Source: Anaerolineae bacterium (GTDB lineage Bacteria > Chloroflexota > Anaerolineae > Aggregatilineales > UBA3940). From it: DNA of 35,384 bases. The number at the start of each line of letters is the position of its first letter. Position 1 is the stretch's first letter. The stretch spans positions 1-35,384 of the forward strand of contig JAFGOY010000052.1 of NCBI GenBank assembly GCA_016926255.1, read 5' to 3'. This document shows, in pieces, positions 15,120-23,261 of the stretch. The position numbers and the translations under genes were made by a program. The notes under the pieces were generated by a model. It made no database searches. It saw only the letters and a list, made by a program, of their open reading frames with translations, and was not told where the DNA came from.

Positions 15120-16793
15120 CTAATCTTCTAAATACCCCAACCCGCGCAGCCGATCTTTGACCTCCTCCGCTTCCTCAGTCGAGAGGCCCGTCTCAGGGTC
15201 GATATCCGCGTCGGCGGTTTCAGAATAAGTCACCTCCCACGGCTGTTCAAGGATGTCGGTAAGCACCTGCCCGTCCATCTCGGTCGGCACCGGCTGCCCC
15301 ATCAGGTACATCATCGTCGGGGCCACATCGAGGATATGCGCCGTCTCGCGGATTTCCCCCTTCTTGATCCCTGGCCCGCTGGCGATGAAAATCCCCTCGC
15401 GGCGGTGGTTGCCGGAGTCGCCGCGAATCTGCTCGGTGAACAGCTTGGGCGTCGTTGCGAACAGCGGGAACGAAATGCAGCGGTAGCCATCCATGATCAA
15501 CTGGATGTCCGGGCCGCGATCGGCATACGGGCCGCTGTATTCCTCGCTGCCCAGGATGATCCGGTCGATAATCGGTTCGCCCGTCTCCGGGTGGCGCATG
15601 CCGTTCAGCGCCGAGATCACCTTCTCGCGGACTTCGTATTCCTCGTACCCCGGCTCGACGCTCCCGTGCGGCCAGCGCCCTCTGGTGTTGATGTATATCT
15701 GTCCGACATGGCCCATCGAGAAAGCGACCGTCCGCTCCCAGTCGACATCGTCGTATGAAAGGAAGCGGCGGAACACCGCATTGCGCTGTTTCTTCGACAC
15801 CCGCGCCGCGATATTGTGGACGCCCAGCTTTTCAGCGAACTGGTAGATCGTCTGCGGAGAGATGCCGTTCTTGAACAGCCACGCCTTGAGCTGTGTCAGT
15901 GGCTTGCGCTTGAGCTGCATCAGCCCGGTCTGCATCAGGAGCAGGTTCAGGTTGACCGTGTAGTGCAGCGGCCCGAACCCGTGATCCGACATCACCAGCA
16001 CGATCGTGTCTTCGCCCGCTGCTTCGATCAACTTGCCCATCTGCTCGTCGACCAGTGCGTAAAGATTGCGCAGGCCGTTCTTGATGTGATCGGGTGCATC
16101 CGGATCGTACTGCGGGTGTGATTCGTCGGCGAAGCGCCACAGCGCATGCGAGCCGATGTCGGTTTCCCCGAAGACCACCATGAACACGTCCCAGGCTTCG
16201 TTCTCGACCAGGGTCGTCGCCCATTTACCCCGCGTCCGCACCAGGTCATAGATGTCTTTGATGTAGGCATCCTCGTGCCCGCGTGAATACTGCACCGCCG
16301 GGGCGATGCGGTACGGGCCAATCTTCCCCTCGTATTTCTTGATCAAATCCGCCGGGTGGCTGATCGTGCCGCTGCGCGGCGAGAGCAGCCCGGAGATGAT
16401 AAAGCTGTTGTCCAGCTTTTGCGGCGGGTAGGTGACCGGGATGTTCACCATACCCACCTTCGTCCCCGCTCTGGCAAAGCGCGCCCAGACGGTCGGCTGC
16501 TGGATCGACGTGGCGTTGACCATGTCGTAGTCGGTGCCTTTTGGCCGGATGAAGTCGAAGACGCCGTGCTTGCCGGGGTTCATCCCGGTCATAAAGCTCG
16601 GCCAGGCCGGTGAGGTGACCGGCGGGAAGGTCGAGTTGAGGTCGCAGCTTACGCCTTCGTCGAGCAGGCGCTTGAGCGTCGGCAGGTGGCCCTGTTCGGC
16701 CCAGGGCCGGACAAGGTTGAAGGTGCCTCCGTCGAGGCCCAGGATCAGCAGTTTCTTTCCGTTTGATTTCGAAGTCAGGTCTTGCTCTGACAC
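15120..16793 (-). CDS. Alkaline-phosphatase-fold phosphodiesterase/nucleotide pyrophosphatase
   Basis: A 557-residue soluble protein of the alkaline phosphatase superfamily, type I phosphodiesterase branch. The family signatures are LLILGLDGGTFNLVRPW, FPPVTSPAWPSFMTGMNPGKHGVFDF (Thr nucleophile in the VTSPAW segment), GETDIGSHALWRF and VLVMSDHGFGPLHYTVNLN (metal-binding Asp/His). A conserved C-terminal motif reads FIASGPGIKKGE...LDVAPTMMYLMG. It cleaves phosphate esters with two metals; the substrate is unknown. The likely start is GTG at 16793, nine bases after AGGAG; the ATG at 16802 directly abuts AGGAG and is the weaker choice. It follows the flippase-like gene by 64 bp in the same direction, which suggests a shared lipid or glycan job. 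Confidence 0.92.
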   Translation of the reverse strand: MSEQDLTSKSNGKKLLILGLDGGTFNLVRPWAEQGHLPTLKRLLDEGVSCDLNSTFPPVTSPAWPSFMTGMNPGKHGVFDFIRPKGTDYDMVNATSIQQPTVWARFARAGTKVGMVNIPVTYPPQKLDNSFIISGLLSPRSGTISHPADLIKKYEGKIGPYRIAPAVQYSRGHEDAYIKDIYDLVRTRGKWATTLVENEAWDVFMVVFGETDIGSHALWRFADESHPQYDPDAPDHIKNGLRNLYALVDEQMGKLIEAAGEDTIVLVMSDHGFGPLHYTVNLNLLLMQTGLMQLKRKPLTQLKAWLFKNGISPQTIYQFAEKLGVHNIAARVSKKQRNAVFRRFLSYDDVDWERTVAFSMGHVGQIYINTRGRWPHGSVEPGYEEYEVREKVISALNGMRHPETGEPIIDRIILGSEEYSGPYADRGPDIQLIMDGYRCISFPLFATTPKLFTEQIRGDSGNHRREGIFIASGPGIKKGEIRETAHILDVAPTMMYLMGQPVPTEMDGQVLTDILEQPWEVTYSETADADIDPETGLSTEEAEEVKDRLRGLGYLED

Positions 16794-16857
16794 TGGTTCC
16801 ATCTCCTAAACTATTGTTTCGTATGGCCGGTAAATCCTGGCCGCCTGATGATTGATT

Positions 16858-17925
16858 TTACCGGGCCTCTATCTGTTCGTTTTCAGCAGGAACGCGATTC
16901 AATCCGCCGACCGCTTCCACCGAACCGGCTGCATCCGGCGATTTCGCCACGCTGCGCATCCCCGACACCATCGAGAACAGGCCGCCCAGCGCGCCGGTGC
17001 CCAGCCGTAAAAAGTTGAAGGCCAGCGCCATCGTGATCGCCGCTTCTTCCGAAACGCCCAGCGGGACGAACAGCAGGGTGTACATGTACTCGCGCACCCC
17101 CAGCCCGTTGAACGACAGCGGCAGCATGTTGACCACGCTCACCACCGGCGTGAAGATCGCGTAATAATAAGGTTGAACGTCCACATTCAGCGCAATCCCG
17201 ATCAAATAGTTGATCACAATCAGGCTGATGGTGAACGGCAGCGATGAAAGGATTCCCAGCATAAAGGTTCGTGTATCGTAGGTGCGAACCGCCTGGTGAA
17301 AATTGACGAGTGATTTATTGGTGACCACCGGCTTGAGGAACGGCAGTTTTTCTTCGAGCCAGCGCAGGATATCGAGCCGCGCCAGCCAGCCGACGGCCAG
17401 CACGCCCACCGCGATCCCGCCGACGATCAGCATGATCTCGATGCTGACCAGCCGGGGCCAGATCGCCAGCACCACCAGCGCGATCAGCGACGTACCCAGC
17501 AGGCCGACGGCCCGTTCGGCCAGCACGCTCATCGCCGATTCGGCCCCCTTCTTCGACATCTCCCGCAGCGCGATGATCTTCACCACGTCGCCGCCGAAAC
17601 CGGTCGGCAGGAAGCTGTTCCAGAAGAAGCCGAGCAGGTAGAGTCGGAACAGTTCGAACAGCGAAACGTCGACCCCCAGCGGCTTGAGCATGATCTGCCA
17701 GCGGATCGAGCGGATGAACACCGATACCAGATACATCAGGATCGCCGCACCGTAGAGCCAGAGGTTCATCCCGGCGAACTGCCTGCCGATCTCTTTCATG
17801 TCGACCGTGCTGAAAAGCCACGTCAGCAGCCCGATGCTCAACACGATCTGGGCGATGCCGATCAGCCTCTTGCGCAGGGTATTTTTCGGTTTTTGCGGTG
17901 ATTCCGGTGATTGTTGTTCACTCAT
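16858..17925 (-). CDS. Lysylphosphatidylglycerol synthase TM-region/flippase-like protein (UPF0104)
   Basis: A 355-residue integral membrane protein with about eight to nine helices. Its motifs are those of the UPF0104/LPG-synthase transmembrane (flippase-like) family: an N-terminal LRKRLIGIAQIVLSIGLLTW, then FLPTGFGGDVVKIIALREMS, and LPLSFNGLGVREYMYTLLF. Such proteins translocate lipids or lipid-linked products across the membrane; the exact cargo is unknown here. The catalytic lysyl transferase domain is absent. The start at 17925 has no clear Shine-Dalgarno. A minus-strand TATAAT at 18003-18008 fits a promoter 78 nt upstream. It is first in a run with the phosphodiesterase gene. Confidence 0.9.
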   Translation of the reverse strand: MSEQQSPESPQKPKNTLRKRLIGIAQIVLSIGLLTWLFSTVDMKEIGRQFAGMNLWLYGAAILMYLVSVFIRSIRWQIMLKPLGVDVSLFELFRLYLLGFFWNSFLPTGFGGDVVKIIALREMSKKGAESAMSVLAERAVGLLGTSLIALVVLAIWPRLVSIEIMLIVGGIAVGVLAVGWLARLDILRWLEEKLPFLKPVVTNKSLVNFHQAVRTYDTRTFMLGILSSLPFTISLIVINYLIGIALNVDVQPYYYAIFTPVVSVVNMLPLSFNGLGVREYMYTLLFVPLGVSEEAAITMALAFNFLRLGTGALGGLFSMVSGMRSVAKSPDAAGSVEAVGGLNRVPAENEQIEAR

Positions 17926-18291
17926 AGTCAGGGTGTTTTATCCTGGGTATAGATTCACAAACCATGCAGCCATTTCTTTAGATGCAGGGTTCACGGGGAG
18001 GTATTATACCGCAGGATCATCGCTTAGGGGTGATGCACCCCCCACCGGTTCACCTGCGAGTACAAACCGGCGGCAGAAACCGCGTGTAATCTTCCACCAG
18101 CAGCCCCTCTGATTTTCTAACCAGACAGGCGCACCGGTCAATATCCTTACGAGGTCATTTTTTGCAGAAGCCATCAGATTGTATGGTGATTGTTAACCGT
18201 TCCCAGGGCAATGACAATTGTCCACCACCGAATATCAACGATAATAAATACGATAATATGTTGCTTTCTGAATCTTATTGGGAGCGTCACC
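17926..18291. other. 366-bp divergent intergenic region
   Basis: No gene was found. It lies between a minus-strand and a plus-strand gene and should carry both promoters. Visible structure: GGTATTATACC with the minus -10, a hairpin GGGGTG-ATG-CACCCC (18027-18041), and CCGGTT...AACCGG (18045-18070). A plus-strand candidate is TTGTCC-N16-GATAAT (18218-18245), about 45 bp before the GTG. Confidence 0.5.
18003..18008 (-). promoter_or_regulatory. -10 box (TATAAT) for the flippase gene
   Basis: Perfect consensus -10 on the minus strand 78 nt before the ATG at 17925. There is no recognisable -35; the hairpin at 18027-18041 occupies that area and could be an operator. Confidence 0.4.
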
Positions 18292-19161
18292 GTGATCAAA
18301 ATTGTATCGGATACAAATGCCAGCCTTCCCCGCGAAATCACAGTCGAATACGATCTCGCTATTCTCTCACATTACGTCACTCTCGACGGCAGGACTTATC
18401 AGGTTGGCGTCGATCTTCACCCGCAGCAGTTCTACGATTTCCTCAGCACCTCCGACCAGCTTCCTGTCACCGGCCCGGTGACAGTCGATGACTTTTACGC
18501 CGTCTACAACCGGCTTCTCGATGAAGACCCGGCAGTGACCATCATCTCGATTCACCTCTCGCGTGAACTGAGCGAAACCTGCGACAACGCAGTCTGGGCA
18601 GCACAGGCCCTCCGTCCCGCCGACATTCGCGTCTTTGATTCACGTTTTATATCGTTCGGCTACGGCCTGATGGTGATCGAAGCGGCGGAGATGGCAAGAA
18701 ATGGGTTTACCGCTTCTGATATCCTCGACCGGCTGGATGAAATGCGCCGGGGGATGAGAAGCTATACGCTGCTGTCCACACTCGATTATCTGGCGAAGGG
18801 TGGGCGCATCGGGCGGGCACAGCAGTGGGTCGGCACGCTACTCGACATGAAGCCGATCCTCGCCCTGGAGGACGGTGTCGTCGCCCCGCACAGCACCCAG
18901 CGCACCTGGAATCGCTCGCTCGATGTGCTGGTCGAACTGGTAGTGGACGGCTGCTCTGGCAGCGATGGCAGAACACCCCTGCCCGGCATTCAGATCGGCG
19001 TGTCGCATGCCAACAACGAACTGGAGGCATGCCACATCGCCGAAACCCTGCGCACCGAACTCAACCCCGACCGGCTGATCGTCGGGCCGCTGGGTGCAGG
19101 GCTGGTTCCCCACATGGGGCCGGGTGCAGTGTCTCTGGCATGGTATGCACCCGGAAGCTGA
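18292..19161 (+). CDS. DegV family protein, divergent
   Basis: A 289-residue DegV/FakB-like protein: N-terminal IKIVSDTNASLPREI, LDYLAKGGRIGRAQQWVGTLLDMKP-type block and C-terminal LGAGLVPHMGPGAVSLAWY. Family members bind a fatty acid for phosphorylation by FakA. The start is GTG at 18292 with GGGAG seven bases upstream; this gives the length of the family (286-289) while an ATG at 18190 would add 34 odd residues. Compared with its two paralogues here, the SGT patch reads SET (94-96), TSxP reads TGPV (60-63) and HTGPG reads HMGPG, so ligand binding may differ. The gene starts a run with the unknown membrane protein gene, 187 bp apart. Confidence 0.9.
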   Translation: MIKIVSDTNASLPREITVEYDLAILSHYVTLDGRTYQVGVDLHPQQFYDFLSTSDQLPVTGPVTVDDFYAVYNRLLDEDPAVTIISIHLSRELSETCDNAVWAAQALRPADIRVFDSRFISFGYGLMVIEAAEMARNGFTASDILDRLDEMRRGMRSYTLLSTLDYLAKGGRIGRAQQWVGTLLDMKPILALEDGVVAPHSTQRTWNRSLDVLVELVVDGCSGSDGRTPLPGIQIGVSHANNELEACHIAETLRTELNPDRLIVGPLGAGLVPHMGPGAVSLAWYAPGS

Positions 19162-19348
19162 CCGGAACACGCCCGATCATTCAATTTGCCTTGATTTTCA
19201 TCTGTGATACCATATCAAGGCTGTATCACCCTGTTTCGTCCTGCGTGGAAATCACCCTTAACCGCTAAAACTTCCTTCGCCGCACGAATCCTCCCCTGCT
19301 GGCGGACAGCGACCTGTATTGCAGACCCTAACGAAAGGATAGTCTCCG

Positions 19349-20278
19349 GTGAATGTAAAACAAGTTGTTGGCCTTATTCTCAAAGTCCTCGCCCTGACAA
19401 TTGTGATGTTTATCCTGTTCTCAGTTGGTGCCGCCTTACTCGGCCCGAAAATCGACGCCCCTCCCCTGACGCCCGAACAAAGTACCCAGTCAATGCTCGC
19501 CATACTCGTCGGCAGCCTGATCGATGCCATGATCATGACCTACGCGATCCTCCGTTCCCGACAGTACGGCTGGAAGCTGATGGGGATCGTCTCACTGATT
19601 TTCTACGGCGCGAAGACCTTCATGTCGACGATTGAAGCCTGGTGGTTCATGGACAACGTCACCGGCCCCATGATCCCCGGCATGTTTATGATGACCCTCC
19701 CGCTGGTGCTGCTCTCTCCGCCGCTCGCCGTCTGGATGCTCGGCAAGGCGAAGAAGCCCGAAGAACCGGAAGAAGGGGCAGAGAATCACCGCTTGATCAT
19801 GCCTGTCGGCCAATGGGTGTGGAAACTCGCCATACTTGCAATCATCGTCTATCCGTGGGTCTATATCATCTTTGGCTATTATGTCGCTTTCAAAGCCCCG
19901 GCGGTGCGGGAATTCTACGGCGGCACCGATCCCGGTTCCTTTGCGGCCCAGATCGCCCACCTCGCCCGCACATCACCGTCACTCTACCCCTGGCAGATTT
20001 TCCGGGGGCTGCTCTGGATCGGCTTTGCGCTGCCCGTGATCCGCACAACGAAAGGCCGCGCCTGGGAAACCGGGCTGATCGTCGCCCTGTTCTACGGCAT
20101 CTCGATGAATACCGTTCATTTCATCCCCAACGTGCTGATGCCCAGAGGCGTGGCGATGGCCCACTTCTGGGAGACGGTGCCATCAAACGCGATGTGGGCC
20201 TTTGCCATCGTCTGGCTGCTCCACCGGAAACATACTTCCTTCCGCGACCTCTTCGCACCGGAGCCACAGGAAAGCTAA
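19349..20278 (+). CDS. Unknown polytopic membrane protein
   Basis: A 309-residue protein I do not recognise. About eight hydrophobic segments are visible, for example VVGLILKVLALTIVMFILF, SLIDAMIMTYAILR, LPLVLLSPPLAVWML, LAILAIIVYPWVYIIFGYY and VPSNAMWAFAIVWLL. A short hydrophilic loop (KAKKPEEPEEGAENHR) lies between segments four and five. It starts with GTG at 19349 preceded by AAAGGA nine to ten bases upstream. It could be a transporter or an intramembrane enzyme; no catalytic motif was seen. Two hairpins follow the stop. Confidence 0.8.
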   Translation: MNVKQVVGLILKVLALTIVMFILFSVGAALLGPKIDAPPLTPEQSTQSMLAILVGSLIDAMIMTYAILRSRQYGWKLMGIVSLIFYGAKTFMSTIEAWWFMDNVTGPMIPGMFMMTLPLVLLSPPLAVWMLGKAKKPEEPEEGAENHRLIMPVGQWVWKLAILAIIVYPWVYIIFGYYVAFKAPAVREFYGGTDPGSFAAQIAHLARTSPSLYPWQIFRGLLWIGFALPVIRTTKGRAWETGLIVALFYGISMNTVHFIPNVLMPRGVAMAHFWETVPSNAMWAFAIVWLLHRKHTSFRDLFAPEPQES

Positions 20279-20329
20279 GCCATCACACGAATCTTGTGAT
20301 ACAAAATTCGTGCCACGATTCAGAATGTC

Positions 20330-20351
20330 GCCCCCCTTTTGCAAGGGGGGC
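20330..20351 (+). terminator. GC-rich hairpin after membrane protein gene
   Basis: GCCCCCCTT-TTGC-AAGGGGGGC, 52 nt past the stop, with CTTGTGTTTC following. An earlier stem ACGAAT/ATTCGT (20287-20311) is closer to the gene. Neither has a long T-run, so termination strength is uncertain. Confidence 0.45.
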
Positions 20352-20355
20352 TTGT

Positions 20356-20395
20356 GTTTCGCTGTGAGAGAATCAGGGGGTGATCGTCACCCCCT
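20356..20395. repeat. Mosaic repeat, family D2, with AGGGGGTGA hairpin
   Basis: Contains GTTTCGCTGTGAGA then CAGGGGGTGATCGTC. The last part forms the AGGGGGTGA-TCG-TCACCCCCT hairpin (20375-20395). The same modules recur at 10730-10758 and 22103-22135. Confidence 0.55.
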
Positions 20396-20408
20396 CGCCT
20401 CACATCAC

Positions 20409-20448
20409 GATCAGAAAAGATGCGAAGTTGTTTTTTTGACAGTTCCTG
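20409..20448. repeat. 40-bp direct repeat, family D, copy 1
   Basis: GATCAGAAAAGATGCGAAGT, then a T-run and GACAGTTCCTG. The second copy at 22052-22090 differs by one substitution and one missing T. Copies flank the 20572-21975 gene in the same orientation. Confidence 0.8.
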
Positions 20449-20571
20449 TGTGAACCAGAAAATTTGCTATACTGGATAACAAGCACGTTAAAAACCTGCA
20501 TCTTCATCTGCCTGAAATTCGTGGCTAAAAAAACGTACGGATGAAGAATACTCTTTTTAAGGAGGTAAATC

Positions 20572-21975
20572 ATGAAACGCAGCATCATGATTGTCTTCTT
20601 CGCAGTGCTGTTACTCTTACCGGCCTGCCAGGTAGAGTCAAACGCAGATGATATGTATTACGAAGAAGATGTAGTTGAAGTTGAAGTTGAAGAATCGGAA
20701 AGCTTCACTCCTCTCCTTGATGCTGAATCACTCCCGGCGCTGACATTCTGCACCGATTCCCAGCCACCGTTGATCACCGATCTGGGCGTATACCAGACTC
20801 CCGATCTTGCCGAACCGCTGCCCCGTGTACCGTTCCGTGACCCCGTCTTTGGCACCTGCCTGGTGCGAGTCACCGACCACAAAGCTGATCTCGCGTCAGA
20901 TGGCGTGGCGGGAGGGCTTAAGAATGAATACGCCCGCGTACAATCTTTCAATGCTGACGACAGCCTGCTGGTTGTAATGAATACAGAAGGCTGGTGGTAT
21001 CTGTATGATGCAGCCAGCTTGCAACCACTCGGACAACTTCCTGTCGAAGTCGAGCCACGATGGGATGCGAATGATCCCGATCTGCTCTATTTCACAGACG
21101 AGACTCGTCTGGTAACGTTCAATGTACGCACCGGGGAGCGGATCGTCGTCCACGATTTCACCACCGATTTACCCGATTTGTCATCAGAAGACCAGGTATG
21201 GACGAACTATGAAGGCACGACCTCATATGATGGACGCTACTGGGGGGTGATGGCGGAAATAAACTGGGAAACCGTGGCTTTTCTGATCTATGATCGGGAA
21301 GCCGGGGAGGTGGCAGCATCGCGCGATGTGCCCGGCAAGCCTGAAATCGACCATGTGACGATCAGCCCGTTGGGCAACTACTTCCTGGCATCCTTTGATA
21401 ATTACTGTGAATACGATAATCTCGGCGACGATGCCCATCCCTGTGGCCTGATGGTCTATGACAGCGATCTTCAAAACGGACGCAGCCTGCTTCGCAATAT
21501 TGGGCACTACGATACGGTGCTCGACGCCGACGGGCAGGAAATAATCATCTACCAGGATGTTGACACCGACCATATCTCGATGCTCGATTTAGCCACCGGA
21601 GAGATAACCGATCTGTTCCCCATCGATTTCAGTCACAGCCCCATCGGGTTTCATTTTTCAGGGCGTGCTTCGCTCGTATCTGGCTGGGCATTGATATCCA
21701 CCTATTCCGGTGGGTATCCAACCGATTACACATGGATGGACGACAGCATCTTCGCAGTAGAGTTGAAGAAAGACGGGCGCGTCGTCCGGCTGGCCCACAC
21801 GCACTCCCTCGTCAATGAGAATGAGGAACATGATTACTGGGCCGAACCGCAGGCCACTGTGAATCAGGATTTCACACGGGTGTTATTCACCACCAACGGG
21901 GGGCGCTCCGGTTCAGATCAGGTCGATATGATGATGATCGTGCTGCCGCCTGAATGGTGGAAGCAGTTGCCATAG
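20572..21975 (+). CDS. Lipoprotein, probable beta-propeller
   Basis: A 467-residue predicted lipoprotein. The signal is MKRSIMIVFFAVLLLLPAC, with lipobox LPAC and an acidic region (YYEEDVVEVEVEESE) after it. The rest is beta-rich: repeated blocks such as SFNADDSLLVVMNTEGWWYL, NVRTGERIVVHDF, TISPLGNYFLASFDNYC and LDLATGEITDLFPIDF resemble TolB/YVTN-like propeller blades. No catalytic residues were identified, so a binding role is inferred. It has an ideal ribosome site (TAAGGAGG, six to seven bases before ATG). It is bracketed by the 40-bp direct repeats and hairpin modules, unusual for a single gene. Confidence 0.85.
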   Translation: MKRSIMIVFFAVLLLLPACQVESNADDMYYEEDVVEVEVEESESFTPLLDAESLPALTFCTDSQPPLITDLGVYQTPDLAEPLPRVPFRDPVFGTCLVRVTDHKADLASDGVAGGLKNEYARVQSFNADDSLLVVMNTEGWWYLYDAASLQPLGQLPVEVEPRWDANDPDLLYFTDETRLVTFNVRTGERIVVHDFTTDLPDLSSEDQVWTNYEGTTSYDGRYWGVMAEINWETVAFLIYDREAGEVAASRDVPGKPEIDHVTISPLGNYFLASFDNYCEYDNLGDDAHPCGLMVYDSDLQNGRSLLRNIGHYDTVLDADGQEIIIYQDVDTDHISMLDLATGEITDLFPIDFSHSPIGFHFSGRASLVSGWALISTYSGGYPTDYTWMDDSIFAVELKKDGRVVRLAHTHSLVNENEEHDYWAEPQATVNQDFTRVLFTTNGGRSGSDQVDMMMIVLPPEWWKQLP

Positions 21976-22016
21976 ATAGAACAACGTGGACGGGAAAATC
22001 GAACCGGTTTTTTGTA

Positions 22017-22040
22017 GGGGCGATCCCTTGCGGTCGCCCC
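22017..22040. repeat. GGGGCGA...TCGCCCC palindrome
   Basis: TAGGGGCGATCCCTTGCGG then TCGCCCCCC, a 7-bp inverted repeat. Similar GTAGGGGCGA(T/C)CC elements are common in bacterial intergenic DNA from established knowledge; only one copy is seen here. Confidence 0.5.
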
Positions 22041-22051
22041 CCGCTTCCTCA

Positions 22052-22090
22052 GATCAGAAAAGATGCGAAGTTGTCTTTTGACAGTTCCTG
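22052..22090. repeat. 40-bp direct repeat, family D, copy 2
   Basis: GATCAGAAAAGATGCGAAGT, then TGTCTTTTGACAGTTCCTG. Nearly identical to 20409-20448, and it lies 76 bp downstream of the lipoprotein gene. Between and beside the copies lie other repeat modules. Confidence 0.8.
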
Positions 22091-22102
22091 AGGAGGACAA
22101 GC

Positions 22103-22135
22103 GTTTCGCGCTGCGAAATGCAGGGGGGTGATCAT
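22103..22135. repeat. Mosaic repeat, family D2, copy 3
   Basis: GTTTCGCGCTGCGAAAT, then GCAGGGGGGTGATCATC. Matches the 3' part of the hairpin at 10717-10755 and the module at 20356. The TTTCGC/GCGAAA arm is present here but mismatched in the 20356 copy. Confidence 0.6.
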
Positions 22136-22274
22136 CGCTCACCGATCCCATCACAATCAGAATCCACTCCGAATCAACGTGAAAACTGATCTCACATTTT
22201 GATACAATAAAAATGTTAATAGTGACTTTTCCCTGTAAATTGATAATCAAACACAACAAGCGGAGTAAACGCCT

Positions 22275-23261
22275 ATGGCATTGACGGACGAACAAAAGCT
22301 GGAGGCCTACAAAACGATGATGGTCATCCGGCGTTTCGAAGAGAAATGCGCCGAACTTTACGCGGCGGGTGATATTGGCGGGTTCCTGCATCTCTACATC
22401 GGGCAGGAAGCCATCGCGCTGGCGACCAAATACGCCCTGCGCGACGACGACAACGTGATCACCGCCTACCGTGATCACGGGTTGGCAATTGCACGCGGTC
22501 TGCCGGTCAAAAACCTGATGGCCGAAATGCTCGGCAAGGCGACCGGGACGAGCAAGGGCAAGGGCGGGTCGATGCACCTTGCCGACAAGGAAAAACGGTT
22601 CTGGGGCGGCTGGGCGATTGTCGGCGGGCACCTGCCGCTGGCAGCCGGTCTCGCGCTGGCCGATACCTATCGCGGTGAAGATCGTGTCACCCTGGCGCTG
22701 ATGGGCGACGGCGCGACCAATATCGGCTATTTTCACGAATCCCTCAACATGGCGGCGGTCTGGAAACTGCCCGTCGTGTGGTTGGTCGAGAACAATCAAT
22801 ATGGCATGGGGACGGCGGTCATCCGCGCTTCTGCCGTTTCCGATATCGCCAAGAAAGCCGAAGCCTACGGAATGCCCTGCTGCGTCCAGGTCGACGGGAT
22901 GGATTTGCAGGCATTGGTCGACTATTTGGAAGAAGCGGCGATCTACGCCCGCGAGGGGAAAGGATCGTTCTTCGTCGAGGCACTCACCTATCGCTATCGC
23001 GGCCACTCGATGGGCGACCCGGAGCGCTACCGCCCGGTGCATGAAGTCGAGGAAAAGAAACTAGACGACCCGATCTCTCACCTCGGCAGCCACCTGATCG
23101 AGGCGAACCTGGCAACGACCGACGACCTGCAAAAGATATCCGACGAAGCCGACCAGGAGATCGCCGAAGCGGTCGAGTTCGCAAAGAACAGTCCCTTCCC
23201 TGAGCCGGGTGAGTTGTACACCGATATCTATGCCGACAGCATGGGCGAGGTGAGCCGATGA
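22275..23261 (+). CDS. pdhA: Pyruvate dehydrogenase-type E1 component, alpha subunit
   Basis: A 328-residue thiamine-diphosphate-dependent E1 alpha. The TPP-binding segment LMGDGATNIGYFHESLNMAA...VVWLVENNQYGMGT is visible, with Gly-Asp-Gly and the Asn for Mg2+ coordination. It also has the KGKGGSMHLADKEKRFWGG block and the RYRGHSMGDPERYR loop near the end. With E1 beta it decarboxylates a 2-oxoacid and transfers the acyl group to the E2 lipoyl domain; pyruvate is likeliest but acetoin or branched-chain oxoacids are possible. The start at 22275 has GGAG upstream. It overlaps pdhB by 4 bp (ATGA), showing translational coupling. Confidence 0.95.
   Translation: MALTDEQKLEAYKTMMVIRRFEEKCAELYAAGDIGGFLHLYIGQEAIALATKYALRDDDNVITAYRDHGLAIARGLPVKNLMAEMLGKATGTSKGKGGSMHLADKEKRFWGGWAIVGGHLPLAAGLALADTYRGEDRVTLALMGDGATNIGYFHESLNMAAVWKLPVVWLVENNQYGMGTAVIRASAVSDIAKKAEAYGMPCCVQVDGMDLQALVDYLEEAAIYAREGKGSFFVEALTYRYRGHSMGDPERYRPVHEVEEKKLDDPISHLGSHLIEANLATTDDLQKISDEADQEIAEAVEFAKNSPFPEPGELYTDIYADSMGEVSR

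Noticed and set aside
12266-17925. A single five-gene operon
   Set aside because: Gaps of 97, 74, 184 and 64 bp with repeats in two of them make one transcript uncertain; only the flippase-phosphodiesterase and methyltransferase-phosphatase pairs look plausibly joined.
20436-20473. TTGACA and TATACT as a promoter pair before the lipoprotein gene
   Set aside because: The spacer is 26 bp, too long. TTGACA lies inside the direct repeat. A TATACT alone is weak.
20330-22135. A CRISPR array or phage remnant among the repeats
   Set aside because: Repeats are few, unevenly spaced, differ in type and have no regular spacers; no cas or phage genes nearby.
21918-23042. 374-codon minus-strand frame across a spacer and pdhA
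   Set aside because: It runs antisense to pdhA and crosses the repeat modules; no motif supports it.
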